Origin: Pseudomonas brassicacearum subsp. neoaurantiaca
Lineage (GTDB): Bacteria; Pseudomonadota; Gammaproteobacteria; Pseudomonadales; Pseudomonadaceae
NCBI RefSeq assembly: GCF_013608025.1
Contig: NZ_VDLV01000044.1
Span: 10,435 to 74,434 of the forward strand
Direction of reading: 5' to 3'
Length of the DNA: 64,000 nt
Positions 45,947 to 54,567 of this stretch are shown here, piece after piece. The position numbers and the translations under genes were made by a program. The number at the start of each line of letters is the position of its first letter. Within the stretch, counting starts at the first letter, position 1. Below the pieces are notes generated by a model. That model searched no databases. It worked only from the letters and a program-made list of their open reading frames with translations, and was not told the DNA's origin.

Positions 45947-46225
45947 TCAGGCGCTGTGGTAGGTCGGTAGCGCGAAGCGGTGCTGGCTTTGCAGCATCGC
46001 CACGGGCGGCAACTCGCTGGCTTGTTCAGCCAGATCGCGGCGAATCGCACTGATGGCCCAGGACAACTGGTCCCCAGCATGCAATTGCGCGTAGGAAATC
46101 GTGCGTTTGAACAGTTTGCCGTCGCTGTTGCGCAAGGTCAGCAGGATGCCGCCATCCGGGCGTGCCTGGGTGGTGACTTCGTAGTTGGAAAACAGCGATG
46201 CAAACTTCTCTTGAATCATATTCAT
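45947..46225 (-). CDS. DUF3509 family protein
   Basis: A 92-residue soluble protein of a family found mainly in Pseudomonas (MNMIQEKFASLFSNYEVTTQ). The function is unknown. No membrane segment or catalytic motif is seen. Confidence 0.85.
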   Translation of the reverse strand: MNMIQEKFASLFSNYEVTTQARPDGGILLTLRNSDGKLFKRTISYAQLHAGDQLSWAISAIRRDLAEQASELPPVAMLQSQHRFALPTYHSA

Positions 46226-46345
46226 CGTTCATTGCTCCATGGTGTGGCAAACCGTGGAGGGGTAGTTGCAGTGTCCGTGCCAGCATCTGATTAATTTAAA
46301 ATCCTTTTTAAAACAGATACTTACCAATTCCAGGCATTTTTGCTT

Positions 46346-46401
46346 TCGTGCAACTTGCATGAACGGCCATCGTGCATCCTGCATTTTGCGTGGTTGCACG
46401 A
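46346..46401. other. Inverted repeat in the divergent gap before the acyl-CoA synthetase gene
   Basis: TCGTGCAAC (46346-46354) and GTTGCACGA (46393-46401), with more GTGCA/TGCAT words between. The 356-base gap 46226-46581 otherwise shows only promoter-like AT-rich stretches. It may be a regulator site or a leader structure. Confidence 0.35.
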
Positions 46402-46581
46402 TTATTTTTGGAACCAAACCGCATCCTTGCGCTCACGCTTCGCCTGTGCCGGGCAGCGGATACAAAACATTGCAAAAACCGCATGTACAGTCGTGAAACG
46501 GCTGGGTACTTTCGAGCCGAAATCCGCATACGCCCATGACGAGAACCACGGCCCACGAGGTCGAGCGGGGAAGGATCACCC

Positions 46582-48408
46582 ATGAGTCGTACACCCAGCG
46601 ACGCCATTACCTGGGGCATGATGCTGCGCAAGCTGCCCGCCATCGCCAGGGCTGTTCCGCGCATTGTCAAAGGCATGAAACTCGCCAACGTCCAGGACCC
46701 GACGCAGCCCTGCGGCCTGGGCTGGTGCTTCGAGCAGGCAACGCTGCGCAATCCCCATGGCCCGGCGCTGCTGTGCGGTGACACGGTACTGAGTTATGCA
46801 CAGGTCAACGAGCAGGCCAATCGCATCGCCCATTACCTGTTGGCGCAAGGCGTGGGCAAGGGCGATTGTGTGGCGATCTTTATCGAGAACCGTCCACAGC
46901 TGCTGATTACCGTGCTGGCGGTGGCGAAGGTTGGCGCGGTCAGCGCGATGATCAATACCGCGCAGACCGGCGATGCCTTGGTCCACAGCCTCGCGTTGGT
47001 CACGCCGGTGGCCGTGGTGGTCGGGGACGAGCGGGTTGCCATGTTCGATGACGTGCGTGGGCGGATCGGGCTGGCGCACGGGCGAACCTGGTGGGTGGCG
47101 GATCAGGAAATCGTTCTTGCGCCGTCCGGATTCGTCGACTTGATGCGCGCAAGCGAGCAATACCCCGGCGATAACCCGGTCAGCAGCCAGCACGTATTCT
47201 TCGATGATCCCTGCTTCTATCTGTACACCTCCGGCACCACCGGGCTGCCCAAGGCCGGGGTCTTTCGCCATGGCCGCTGGATGCGCACGTCCACCAGTTT
47301 CGGCCTGATTGCCTTGGACATGCAGCCCGAAGACATCGTTTATTGCACGCTGCCGCTGTATCACGCCACCGGCCTGTGCGTGTGCTGGGGCGCGGCGGTA
47401 TGCGGTGCTTCGGGTTTCGCCATGCGCCGCAAATTCAGCGCCAGCCAGTTCTGGAGCGACGTGCGAAGGTATCGAGCGACGACCCTGGGTTATGTCGGCG
47501 AGCTGTGCCGCTACCTCGTCGATCAGCCCGCCAGCGCGACGGACCGGGAGCACCGCGTGACGAAGATGATCGGCAACGGCCTGCGCCCCGGCGCGTGGGC
47601 GGCGTTCAAGACACGTTTCGGCGTTGACCACATCTGTGAACTCTACGCGGCCAGCGACGGCAATATCGGTTTCACCAACATCCTCAACTTCGAAAACACG
47701 GTCGGGTTTTCCCTGATGGCCTGGGCGCTGGTGCACTACGACCACGACAGCGGTGCGCCATTGCGCAACCTGCAGGGGCGCATGCAAAAAGTCCCCAAGG
47801 GTGAGCCGGGCCTGCTGTTGGCGCGCATCGATGACAAGGCGCCACTGGACGGCTACACCGATCCGACCAAGACCGAGAAAATCATCTACCGGGACGTCTT
47901 CATTCCTGGCGACCGCTACTTCAATACCGGTGATCTGCTGCGCAACATCGGTTTTGGCCATGGGCAGTTCGTCGATCGCCTTGGCGACACCTACCGCTGG
48001 AAAGGCGAAAACGTTTCCACCACGGAAGTCGAAAACGTGCTGCTGCGACATCCGCAGATTGCCGAGGCGGTGGCCTATGGCGTGGAGATCAACGGCACCA
48101 ATGGCCGCGCTGGCATGGCCGCGATCACGCCGGCCGAATCCCTGGCAACCCTGGACTTCAACGAGCTGCTGCGGTTTTTGCAGTGCAAGTTGCCCGCCTA
48201 CGCGGTGCCGTTGTTCTTGCGCATCAAAGTGAAGATGGACACCACCGGCACCTTCAAATACCAGAAGACCCGTCTCAAGGCCGAGGCTTTTGACCCGTGC
48301 CTCACGGGCGATGAGCCGATCTACGCCTGGCTGCCCGACAGCTCGACCTATGTGCGCGTGGACCGGCAATTGGCGACGCAGATCCAGGGCGGACAGTACC
48401 GCTATTGA
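46582..48408 (+). CDS. Long-chain acyl-CoA synthetase (FadD/FATP-like)
   Basis: A 608-residue ATP-dependent acyl-CoA ligase of the long-chain/very-long-chain group. The AMP-binding motif is FYLYTSGTTGLPKAG (about residue 218), and the later conserved block is YRWKGENVSTTEVENVL (about 472). It should activate exogenous or released fatty acids to CoA esters. It stands alone downstream of the 356-base gap; the ankyrin gene follows after 96 bases. Confidence 0.9.
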   Translation: MSRTPSDAITWGMMLRKLPAIARAVPRIVKGMKLANVQDPTQPCGLGWCFEQATLRNPHGPALLCGDTVLSYAQVNEQANRIAHYLLAQGVGKGDCVAIFIENRPQLLITVLAVAKVGAVSAMINTAQTGDALVHSLALVTPVAVVVGDERVAMFDDVRGRIGLAHGRTWWVADQEIVLAPSGFVDLMRASEQYPGDNPVSSQHVFFDDPCFYLYTSGTTGLPKAGVFRHGRWMRTSTSFGLIALDMQPEDIVYCTLPLYHATGLCVCWGAAVCGASGFAMRRKFSASQFWSDVRRYRATTLGYVGELCRYLVDQPASATDREHRVTKMIGNGLRPGAWAAFKTRFGVDHICELYAASDGNIGFTNILNFENTVGFSLMAWALVHYDHDSGAPLRNLQGRMQKVPKGEPGLLLARIDDKAPLDGYTDPTKTEKIIYRDVFIPGDRYFNTGDLLRNIGFGHGQFVDRLGDTYRWKGENVSTTEVENVLLRHPQIAEAVAYGVEINGTNGRAGMAAITPAESLATLDFNELLRFLQCKLPAYAVPLFLRIKVKMDTTGTFKYQKTRLKAEAFDPCLTGDEPIYAWLPDSSTYVRVDRQLATQIQGGQYRY

Positions 48409-48504
48409 TTCTGGCTATGAGCGCTGCAGAGAAAAAAGGGATGACAGGCCCTGGGTCCCTCGGGAAACTAGCGGCTTTGCGATGAGCCAAATGGAGTTTT
48501 CCCC

Positions 48505-49023
48505 ATGTCCGATACAAGCCGCCAGATGACCCCGGAAGAGGCTGCGGAGTTTGCCGAGCAGGTCTTCAACGTTGCCCGCCAGGGCGACGCCGCGATGATG
48601 GCCGCGCTGCTGAGCAAGGGCCTGCCGCCGAACCTGCGCAATCACAAGGGCGATACCCTGCTGATGCTGGCCGCGTACCACGGGCATGTGGAAACGGTGA
48701 AAGTCCTGCTGGAGCACAAGGCCGATCCGGAAGTCCGCAACGACAACGGCCAGAGCCCGATTGCCGGCGCGGCGTTCAAGGGTGACCTGGCGGTGGTTTC
48801 AGCCTTGGTGGACGGCGGCGCGCAAGTGGAAGGTTCCTCGTTCGATGGCCGCACCGCACTGATGATGGCGGCGATGTTCAACCGGGTGGAAATCGTCGAT
48901 TACCTGATCAGCAAAGGCGCCGACCCCAAGGCCAAGGACGCAAACGGCGTTTCGGCACTGGACGCGGCCAAGACCATGGGCGCGGTGGACACCACTGCGC
49001 AATTGGAGAAATTGTTGGGCTGA
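48505..49023 (+). CDS. Ankyrin repeat protein
   Basis: A 172-residue soluble protein with about four ankyrin repeats: NHKGDTLLMLAAYHGHVETVKVLLEHKADPE, NDNGQSPIAGAAFKGD, FDGRTALMMAAMFNR and ANGVSALDAAKTMG. These form a protein-binding surface; the partner is unknown. No signal peptide. Confidence 0.9.
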   Translation: MSDTSRQMTPEEAAEFAEQVFNVARQGDAAMMAALLSKGLPPNLRNHKGDTLLMLAAYHGHVETVKVLLEHKADPEVRNDNGQSPIAGAAFKGDLAVVSALVDGGAQVEGSSFDGRTALMMAAMFNRVEIVDYLISKGADPKAKDANGVSALDAAKTMGAVDTTAQLEKLLG

Positions 49024-49034
49024 CATTAAGGCTT

Positions 49035-49190
49035 TTGTGGCGAGGGAGCTCTTGTGGCGAGGGGATTTATCCCCGCTGGGGCGCGAAGCGGCCCTAAATC
49101 TGGCAACTCGGTATGTCAGATTAATCGGGGGGCCGCTTCGCAGCCCAGCGGGGATAAATCCCCTCGCCACAGCAAGCTCCCTCGCCACAA
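49035..49190. repeat. Nested REP pairs: class C pair inside a class B pair
   Basis: The outer arms (49035-49050 and 49173-49190) are class B ends (GGCGAGGGAGCT and AAGCTCCCTCGCC). Between them is a complete class C inverted pair (49052-49171, GGCGAGGGGATTTATCCCC type). The class B palindromes are broken at their loop, as if the class C unit had inserted or recombined there. Confidence 0.85.
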
Positions 49191-49259
49191 GGGCCCCTGA
49201 CTTGGCCTGGGGGATGCGCTATTCTGCGCGCCTGAAAATTCAGCCACAGGATCCGCCCC

Positions 49260-49790
49260 ATGAAAGCCGCACTCATCGAACTCATCAGCAAAATCAGCTC
49301 CGGCTGCCTGGGCGAGGCGGACATCGAGAAGATCGCCGATGAAGCGGCCCAGGCCTACGCCGACCCGGTGGCTTTCCTGGCGGCCAACCCGGACATCAAC
49401 TACGACGACACTTTCCCGATCCCGCTGGGCGAATGGGTGGTGGTCGGCAGCCTGCCGGACACCGTGTTGTTCCAGGCAGATACCTACGTCGAGTTGTTCG
49501 AGCAGATTGTCGCCTCGTTCGGTCCCGGCGTTGCGTTCAACCTCAAGCCCAAGCAATTGGCGAAGACTGAAGCCCTGACCGCGCTCAACCGCATCCAGAT
49601 CCAAATGAGCAGCCTGAACAAGGAAAACGGCGGTTATGTGCTGATGAACTTCAGCCAGTTGCTCGACGATGAATTGCAGATGGTGCTGGTGTATGGCGAT
49701 GACGTGCCACGCGTGCTGGAGTTGTGTGCCGAAGTCGGCATCGCTGCCGCGCCGGCCCTCGAAGCCCTGAAGGTTGCGGTCCACGTTTGA
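49260..49790 (+). CDS. Conserved protein of unknown function
   Basis: A 176-residue acidic soluble protein (MKAALIELISKISSGCLGEADIEKIADEAAQ). No domain is recognised and no membrane segment seen. The codon use is like the neighbours, so it looks like a core gene. It is followed by a small membrane protein gene 71 bases later. Confidence 0.75.
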   Translation: MKAALIELISKISSGCLGEADIEKIADEAAQAYADPVAFLAANPDINYDDTFPIPLGEWVVVGSLPDTVLFQADTYVELFEQIVASFGPGVAFNLKPKQLAKTEALTALNRIQIQMSSLNKENGGYVLMNFSQLLDDELQMVLVYGDDVPRVLELCAEVGIAAAPALEALKVAVHV

Positions 49791-49861
49791 AGCAATAAAA
49801 CGGAACCCTCGGCCGGGCGCCGCTATCCTAAGTGGGCACATCACCATTTGGGAGCGACACC

Positions 49862-50053
49862 ATGGGTTCCACCTTCAACGGCCTGATCGGCCTGATTATC
49901 CTGGCGCTCGATATCTGGGCGATCATCAACGTACTCAAGAGTGGCGCAGAAACCGGGATGAAAATCCTCTGGGTCCTGCTGATCCTGCTGTTGCCGGTGT
50001 TGGGCCTGATCATCTGGGCGATTGCCGGGCCGCGTGGCAACGTGCGGGTCTGA
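49862..50053 (+). CDS. PLDc_N-type small membrane protein
   Basis: A 63-residue protein with two hydrophobic helices (FNGLIGLIILALDIWAIINVL and ILWVLLILLLPVLGLIIWAIAGPRG). The LPVLGLIIWAI-x-GPR pattern is that of the phospholipase D nuclease N-terminal domain, found alone in many small proteins. GGGAGCGACACC before ATG 49862 supports this start over 49832. Confidence 0.85.
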   Translation: MGSTFNGLIGLIILALDIWAIINVLKSGAETGMKILWVLLILLLPVLGLIIWAIAGPRGNVRV

Positions 50054-50088
50054 CCGCTCGCCAATGATTCTCCAATAGCTCTCCAGTA

Positions 50089-50128
50089 GAAAAATGCCCG
50101 ACAGGTCGTGACCTGTCGGGCATTTTTT
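50089..50128. terminator. Bidirectional rho-independent terminator
   Basis: A perfect 16-base stem (AAAATGCCCGACAGGT and complement) with a 4-base loop, A-rich on one side and T-rich on the other, between convergent genes. Confidence 0.92.
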
Positions 50129-50142
50129 ATTGCGTGACGGAA

Positions 50143-51345
50143 TCAGGCAGTCGCCAGCGAGGCCTTCTGCGAAGCGCCCAGGAAGCGCAGCAATGCCAGC
50201 AGCGGGAAGGCGCTGCCGACGATTACCACCCACAGCCAGCCGCCGTGTTCATAGACCGCACTGGCGATCGATGAGCCAAATGCACCGCCGACGAAGATGC
50301 TGGTCATGTACAGGGCATTCAGGCGGCTGCGGCTTTTGGCGTCGAGGGCGTAGATGGTGCGCTGGCCCAGGACCATGTTCATCTGTACACAGAAATCCAG
50401 GACCACGCCGGTCACCGCCAGGCCAATCACGCTGTAGACCGGATGGATGAACGCTGGTAGGAAACTCAGGCTGGCGAACAGCATCGCCAGCAGCGAAGCG
50501 ATCCGGGTATGACCCGCATCCGCCAGGCGACCGGCAATGGGCGCGGCGATGGCGCCGATAGCGCCGACTAGGGCGAACAGCGCGATCTCCGTCTGGGACA
50601 GGCCATGATTGCGCGCCAGTTCCAACGGCACGGCGGTCCAGAACAGGCTGAACGTGGCGAACATGCAGGCCTGGTAAAAGGCCCGTTGCCGCAACAGCGG
50701 TTGCTGGCGCAACAAGGTGCCGAGCGAACCCAGCAATTGGCCGTAGGACGCACTGTGGTCGGGCTGGCGCTTGGGCACGGTCAGCGCCAGGACGACACTG
50801 ATTGCGGCCATCAGCGCGGCAGCGATGATGAACATCGCCCGCCAGCCGAAATGATCGGCCACCACGCTGGACACCGGCCGCGCCAACAGAATCCCCAGCA
50901 ACAGGCCGCCCATGATCCCACCGACGACCCGTCCCCGGGATTCCTCCGGTGCCAGGTGCGCGGCCAGTGGAATCAGGACCTGTACCGAGACGGAACTGAA
51001 ACCCACCAGCAGCGAGACCAGCAGGAACACATTCGGCTGATCGGTGAAGGCCGCACCCAGCAGACTGGCAATCGCGACCACGGTGGTGAGGATCATCAAG
51101 CGCCGGTTTTCCAGCAAGTCACCCAGCGGCACCAGGAAAAACAGGCCCAGGGCATAACCGATCTGGGTCAGCGAAACGATCAGGCTGGCCATGGTGCTGC
51201 TCAGGCCGACGTCGGGGGCGATCAGTTCGATAATGGGTTGGGCGTAGTAGATGTTGGCGACAATGGCGCCGCAGCAGAAGGCAAACAACAGGACCATGCC
51301 GCGGGTCAGGGTGGTGCCGGGCGAGGCGGGTGGATGAGCACTCAT
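50143..51345 (-). CDS. MFS efflux transporter
   Basis: A 400-residue, 12-helix major facilitator of the drug or sugar efflux (DHA1-like) group. Family blocks are NIYYAQPIIELIAPDVGLS in the first helix region and LGDLLENRRLMI in the first loop. The substrate is not readable. ATG 51345 is chosen over the upstream frame extension to 51396. Confidence 0.88.
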   Translation of the reverse strand: MSAHPPASPGTTLTRGMVLLFAFCCGAIVANIYYAQPIIELIAPDVGLSSTMASLIVSLTQIGYALGLFFLVPLGDLLENRRLMILTTVVAIASLLGAAFTDQPNVFLLVSLLVGFSSVSVQVLIPLAAHLAPEESRGRVVGGIMGGLLLGILLARPVSSVVADHFGWRAMFIIAAALMAAISVVLALTVPKRQPDHSASYGQLLGSLGTLLRQQPLLRQRAFYQACMFATFSLFWTAVPLELARNHGLSQTEIALFALVGAIGAIAAPIAGRLADAGHTRIASLLAMLFASLSFLPAFIHPVYSVIGLAVTGVVLDFCVQMNMVLGQRTIYALDAKSRSRLNALYMTSIFVGGAFGSSIASAVYEHGGWLWVVIVGSAFPLLALLRFLGASQKASLATA

Positions 51346-51463
51346 GGCAATCTCGTCGATCAATTGAAAGGATGGCGTGAGGCTAAAGACTTGCAAGGCT
51401 CTGGAACAGGGCTTTGTGGCTGATATCAGTCATGCCTGTTGTTAATGGTCCAGCGAATGCTCT

Positions 51464-51555
51464 TGTGGCGAGGGAGCTTGCTCCCGCTGGGCTGCGTAGC
51501 GGCCCCATTTCGGCGGTTGCTGCGCAACCGAGCGGGAGCAAGCTCCCTCGCCACA
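51464..51555. repeat. REP pair, class B
   Basis: Facing arms TGTGGCGAGGGAGC and GCTCCCTCGCCACA, between the sulfate-binding-protein and MFS genes. Confidence 0.88.
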
Positions 51556-51589
51556 AGAGCTTGTTTGCAGGACTGGCTGTATCAGTACC

Positions 51590-52588
51590 TCATTGCCCGC
51601 TATAGATCTGATCGAAAACCCCACCATCATTGAAGTGAGTCTTCTGCACGGTGCGCCAGTCGCCAAAGGTCTTCTCCACCGACAGGAAATCGACTTTCGG
51701 GAAGCGGTCGGTGTATTTGGCCAGCACCGCCGGATCCCGTGGACGCAGGTAGTTGGCGGCGGCTATTTCCTGGCCTTCAGGCGACCACAGGTATTTGAGG
51801 TACGCCTCGGCGGCTTCGCGGGAGCCTTTCTTCTCGACCACTTTATCCACAACGCTCACTGGCGGTTCGGCTTCGGCGGACACGCTTGGGTAGACCACTT
51901 CGAACTGGTCGCGGCCAAACTCGCGGGCGATCATTTCCGCTTCGTTCTCAAAGGTCACCAGCACATCGCCGATCTGGTTGGTCATGAACGTCGTCGTCGC
52001 GGCACGGCCACCGGTGTCCAGCACAGGTGCTTGCTTGAACAGCTTGCCGACGAAATCCTTGGCCTTGTTCTCGTCGCCGCCGTTCTTGAGTACGTAGCCC
52101 CACGCCGACAGGTAGGTGTAGCGACCGTTGCCGGAGGTTTTCGGGTTGGGCACGATCACTTGCACGCCGTCCTTGAGCAGGTCGGGCCAGTCCTTCAACG
52201 CCTTCGGGTTGCCCTTGCGCACGATGAACACCGTGGCCGAGGTGAACGGCGCGCTGTTGTTCGGCAGGCGGGTGACCCAGTTTTCCGGAACCAGCTTGCC
52301 GTTGTCCGCCAAGGCGTTGATGTCGGTGGCCATGTTCATGGTAATGACATCCGCCGGCAGGCCGTCGATCACCGAACGCGCCTGCTTGCTGGAGCCGCCG
52401 AAGGACATTTGCACGGTGATATTCTCGTTGTGCTCGGCTTGCCAGTGTTTCTGGAACGCGGCGTTGTAGTCCTTGTAGAAATCGCGCATCACGTCATAGG
52501 AAACGTTCAGCAGGGTCGGGGCGGCGTGGGCGAGGCTGCCGAAGGTCAGGCCAGCGGCGAGAAGAGAGGCGCCAAAGAATTTCTTCAC
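51590..52588 (-). CDS. sbp: Sulfate/thiosulfate ABC transporter periplasmic binding protein
   Basis: A 332-residue exported protein with a signal peptide (MKKFFGASLLAAGLTFGSLAHAA). Sulfate-binding family blocks are NVSYDVMRDFYKDYN, SFGGSSKQARSVIDGLPADV and TYLSAWGYVLK. It delivers sulfate to a CysTWA-type importer, whose genes are not adjacent. Such stand-alone sbp genes are usually induced by sulfur limitation; no CysB site could be judged by eye. Confidence 0.92.
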   Translation of the reverse strand: MKKFFGASLLAAGLTFGSLAHAAPTLLNVSYDVMRDFYKDYNAAFQKHWQAEHNENITVQMSFGGSSKQARSVIDGLPADVITMNMATDINALADNGKLVPENWVTRLPNNSAPFTSATVFIVRKGNPKALKDWPDLLKDGVQVIVPNPKTSGNGRYTYLSAWGYVLKNGGDENKAKDFVGKLFKQAPVLDTGGRAATTTFMTNQIGDVLVTFENEAEMIAREFGRDQFEVVYPSVSAEAEPPVSVVDKVVEKKGSREAAEAYLKYLWSPEGQEIAAANYLRPRDPAVLAKYTDRFPKVDFLSVEKTFGDWRTVQKTHFNDGGVFDQIYSGQ

Positions 52589-52681
52589 AGCGAATTCCTT
52601 TTTATTGGAAAGGGGGGCGGGCGATAAGCCAGCACACTAGCGATAAGCTTATAAGCCTTCAAGCACTAAAAAGTGCTTTCC

Positions 52682-53506
52682 TTATTCCATTTTCTTGAAC
52701 AGGGCGTTGCCGCACCGAGAGCAGAAAGCTGCCCCGTGTTCATGGTGGTTTTTGCTGCACACCGGGCAGTCGTGCTGGAGCTGGTCGCCGCGCATGGCGG
52801 TGGCGAGTTCGGCGGTAAAGATACCCGTCGGCACGGCGATGATCGAATAGCCGGTGATCATCACCAGCGACGAAATCACCTGGCCCAGCGGCGTCTTTGG
52901 CACGATGTCGCCGAAGCCCACAGTGGTAAGTGTCACGATAGCCCAATAGATTCCCTTGGGAATGCTGGTAAAGCCGTGCTCGGGCCCTTCGATGACATAC
53001 ATCAGCGTGCCGAACACCGTCACCAACGTGGATACGCTGACCAGGAAGACGATGATTTTCTGCTTGCTGCCCCGCAGCGCGGCCAACAGGTAATTGGCCT
53101 GCTTGAGGTACGGACTGAGTTTCAGCACTCGGAAAATCCGCAACATACGGATGATCCGAACGATCAGCAGGTACTGGGCATCGCTGTAGTACAACGCCAG
53201 GATCCCCGGCACGATCGCCAGCAGGTCCACCAATCCGTAGAAGCTGAACGCGTAGCGCAGCGGCTTCGGCGAGCAGTACAGGCGCAGGCCGTACTCGACC
53301 AGAAAGATGAAGGTGAAGCCCCACTCGATGTAAGCCAGCAGGGCCGCGTAGTTCTTGTGAACGCTGTCGATGCTGTCGAGCATCACGATCACCAGGCTGG
53401 CGAGAATGATCAGCAACAGGGTGCTGTCGAAGCGTCGGCCCGCCACGGTATCGGTCTGGAAAATAATGACGTAGAGGCGATCACGCCAGTTGTTGCTGTT
53501 ATCCAT
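52682..53506 (-). CDS. Voltage-gated potassium channel with C-terminal zinc ribbon
   Basis: A 274-residue six-helix channel. The S4 voltage sensor has Arg at every third position (RIIRMLRIFRVLK, residues 117-129), and the selectivity filter TVGFGD is at 195-200. After S6 there is a short cytoplasmic tail with a four-Cys zinc-ribbon (CPVC at 247-250, CSRC at 262-265). It belongs with KvPae-type bacterial channels. The zinc ribbon is an extra that may help assembly or sense a ligand; this is inference. Confidence 0.92.
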   Translation of the reverse strand: MDNSNNWRDRLYVIIFQTDTVAGRRFDSTLLLIILASLVIVMLDSIDSVHKNYAALLAYIEWGFTFIFLVEYGLRLYCSPKPLRYAFSFYGLVDLLAIVPGILALYYSDAQYLLIVRIIRMLRIFRVLKLSPYLKQANYLLAALRGSKQKIIVFLVSVSTLVTVFGTLMYVIEGPEHGFTSIPKGIYWAIVTLTTVGFGDIVPKTPLGQVISSLVMITGYSIIAVPTGIFTAELATAMRGDQLQHDCPVCSKNHHEHGAAFCSRCGNALFKKME

Positions 53507-53527
53507 AACCTTCGCCTGAATCGATAA

Positions 53528-54442
53528 TCAACGAAGCCTAGGGCGATTGCCCCGCGCAGCGCAAGGCGCGGTATCGAGGATTGACTGATTCCAGAGCCGC
53601 CCAGTCGCGTGAACCAGCCAGCAGGCGAGGATGAACGGTGCTGTCAGCGGTGCCACGCCCAGGGTAGCGAAACCCGGCGTGAGAAAAATTGCCAGCAGAA
53701 TGCCCGCCAATGGCGGCCATGGTCTTCGGGCTCGTTGACCGAGCGCGAGGGCCACCAGCGCCGGGTTATAGCCGGCCAATCCGGACAGGGCGAGGTTGCT
53801 GTCGTGATGCAGCCAGGCGAATGCAAGGCCGACGATGGACCCGAACAGCGCCCAGCCAGCGGCGCGGCGATTGGCGAGCAGCAGGCCGATCATGATCAGC
53901 GCGCCGGCCAACGGGTGGTCGAGAAACATCACTTGGCCCAGGCCGTTCAAAGGGGCGAGCAGCAGATTGGGCCAGGTGATTTCCACCGACGCGGGCGATG
54001 GGGAGGGTGGGGCGAAACCCAGCAGCAACCAACCCAGCGCCACGAACGGCGCGGTGTAGGCGCGCAGGCAGCGAGGGCCGGGGGTTCGCTTGAGCCATTG
54101 TTGGGTCAGCATCGCGCTGAGGCCCGCGCTGGCAATGATCAACGGTGGTAACAAGACCGACCAGGGCAGTGCCACGCTCAACAATAATCCCAGCAGGATG
54201 CCGTTGTAGCTGAACAACCCGGCTTGCCGATCTTCCTTGGCATAACCGCGTCGCTGCGCCGTCAGCAATCCCGCCACACCGCCCAGCAGTGCGCCGCCGA
54301 GCAAGTCGGGCGCGGTGAGCAGGATTGCCAACAGGCACAGCAAGCCGCACAGCGGATGGCGCTGGAGGAAAATCTGGCTGAAGCCGTTGAGCAGGGCGGT
54401 GGCCCAGTCGGGGCAGTGGGTGTTGGAGGTGTGGGTGGGCAT
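53528..54442 (-). CDS. Urea transporter (UT family)
   Basis: A 304-residue membrane channel of the urea transporter family with two homologous halves; NGFSQIFLQRHPLCGLLCL in the first half matches NGLGQVMFLDHPLAGALIM in the second, the family signature. It lets urea pass across the inner membrane. Allantoicase and ureidoglycolate lyase, encoded 25 kb away, both release urea. No urease genes are in the window. Confidence 0.9.
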   Translation of the reverse strand: MPTHTSNTHCPDWATALLNGFSQIFLQRHPLCGLLCLLAILLTAPDLLGGALLGGVAGLLTAQRRGYAKEDRQAGLFSYNGILLGLLLSVALPWSVLLPPLIIASAGLSAMLTQQWLKRTPGPRCLRAYTAPFVALGWLLLGFAPPSPSPASVEITWPNLLLAPLNGLGQVMFLDHPLAGALIMIGLLLANRRAAGWALFGSIVGLAFAWLHHDSNLALSGLAGYNPALVALALGQRARRPWPPLAGILLAIFLTPGFATLGVAPLTAPFILACWLVHATGRLWNQSILDTAPCAARGNRPRLR

Positions 54443-54466
54443 GATGGGTCAGGAATAAGAAAATAC

Positions 54467-54562
54467 CGTGGCGAGGGAGCTTGCTCCCGCTCGGTTGCGT
54501 AGCAACCGCAAAAAAAGCAGGGGCCGCTTCGCAGCCCAGCGGGAGCAAGCTCCCTCGCCACA
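54467..54562. repeat. REP pair, class B
   Basis: Facing arms GTGGCGAGGGAGC and GCTCCCTCGCCAC, between the pyruvate kinase and urea transporter genes. Confidence 0.88.
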
Positions 54563-54567
54563 GAAAA

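Noticed and set aside
46576-48369. A 597-codon open frame on the minus strand opposite the acyl-CoA synthetase gene
   Set aside because: Antisense shadow of a gene with clear family motifs.
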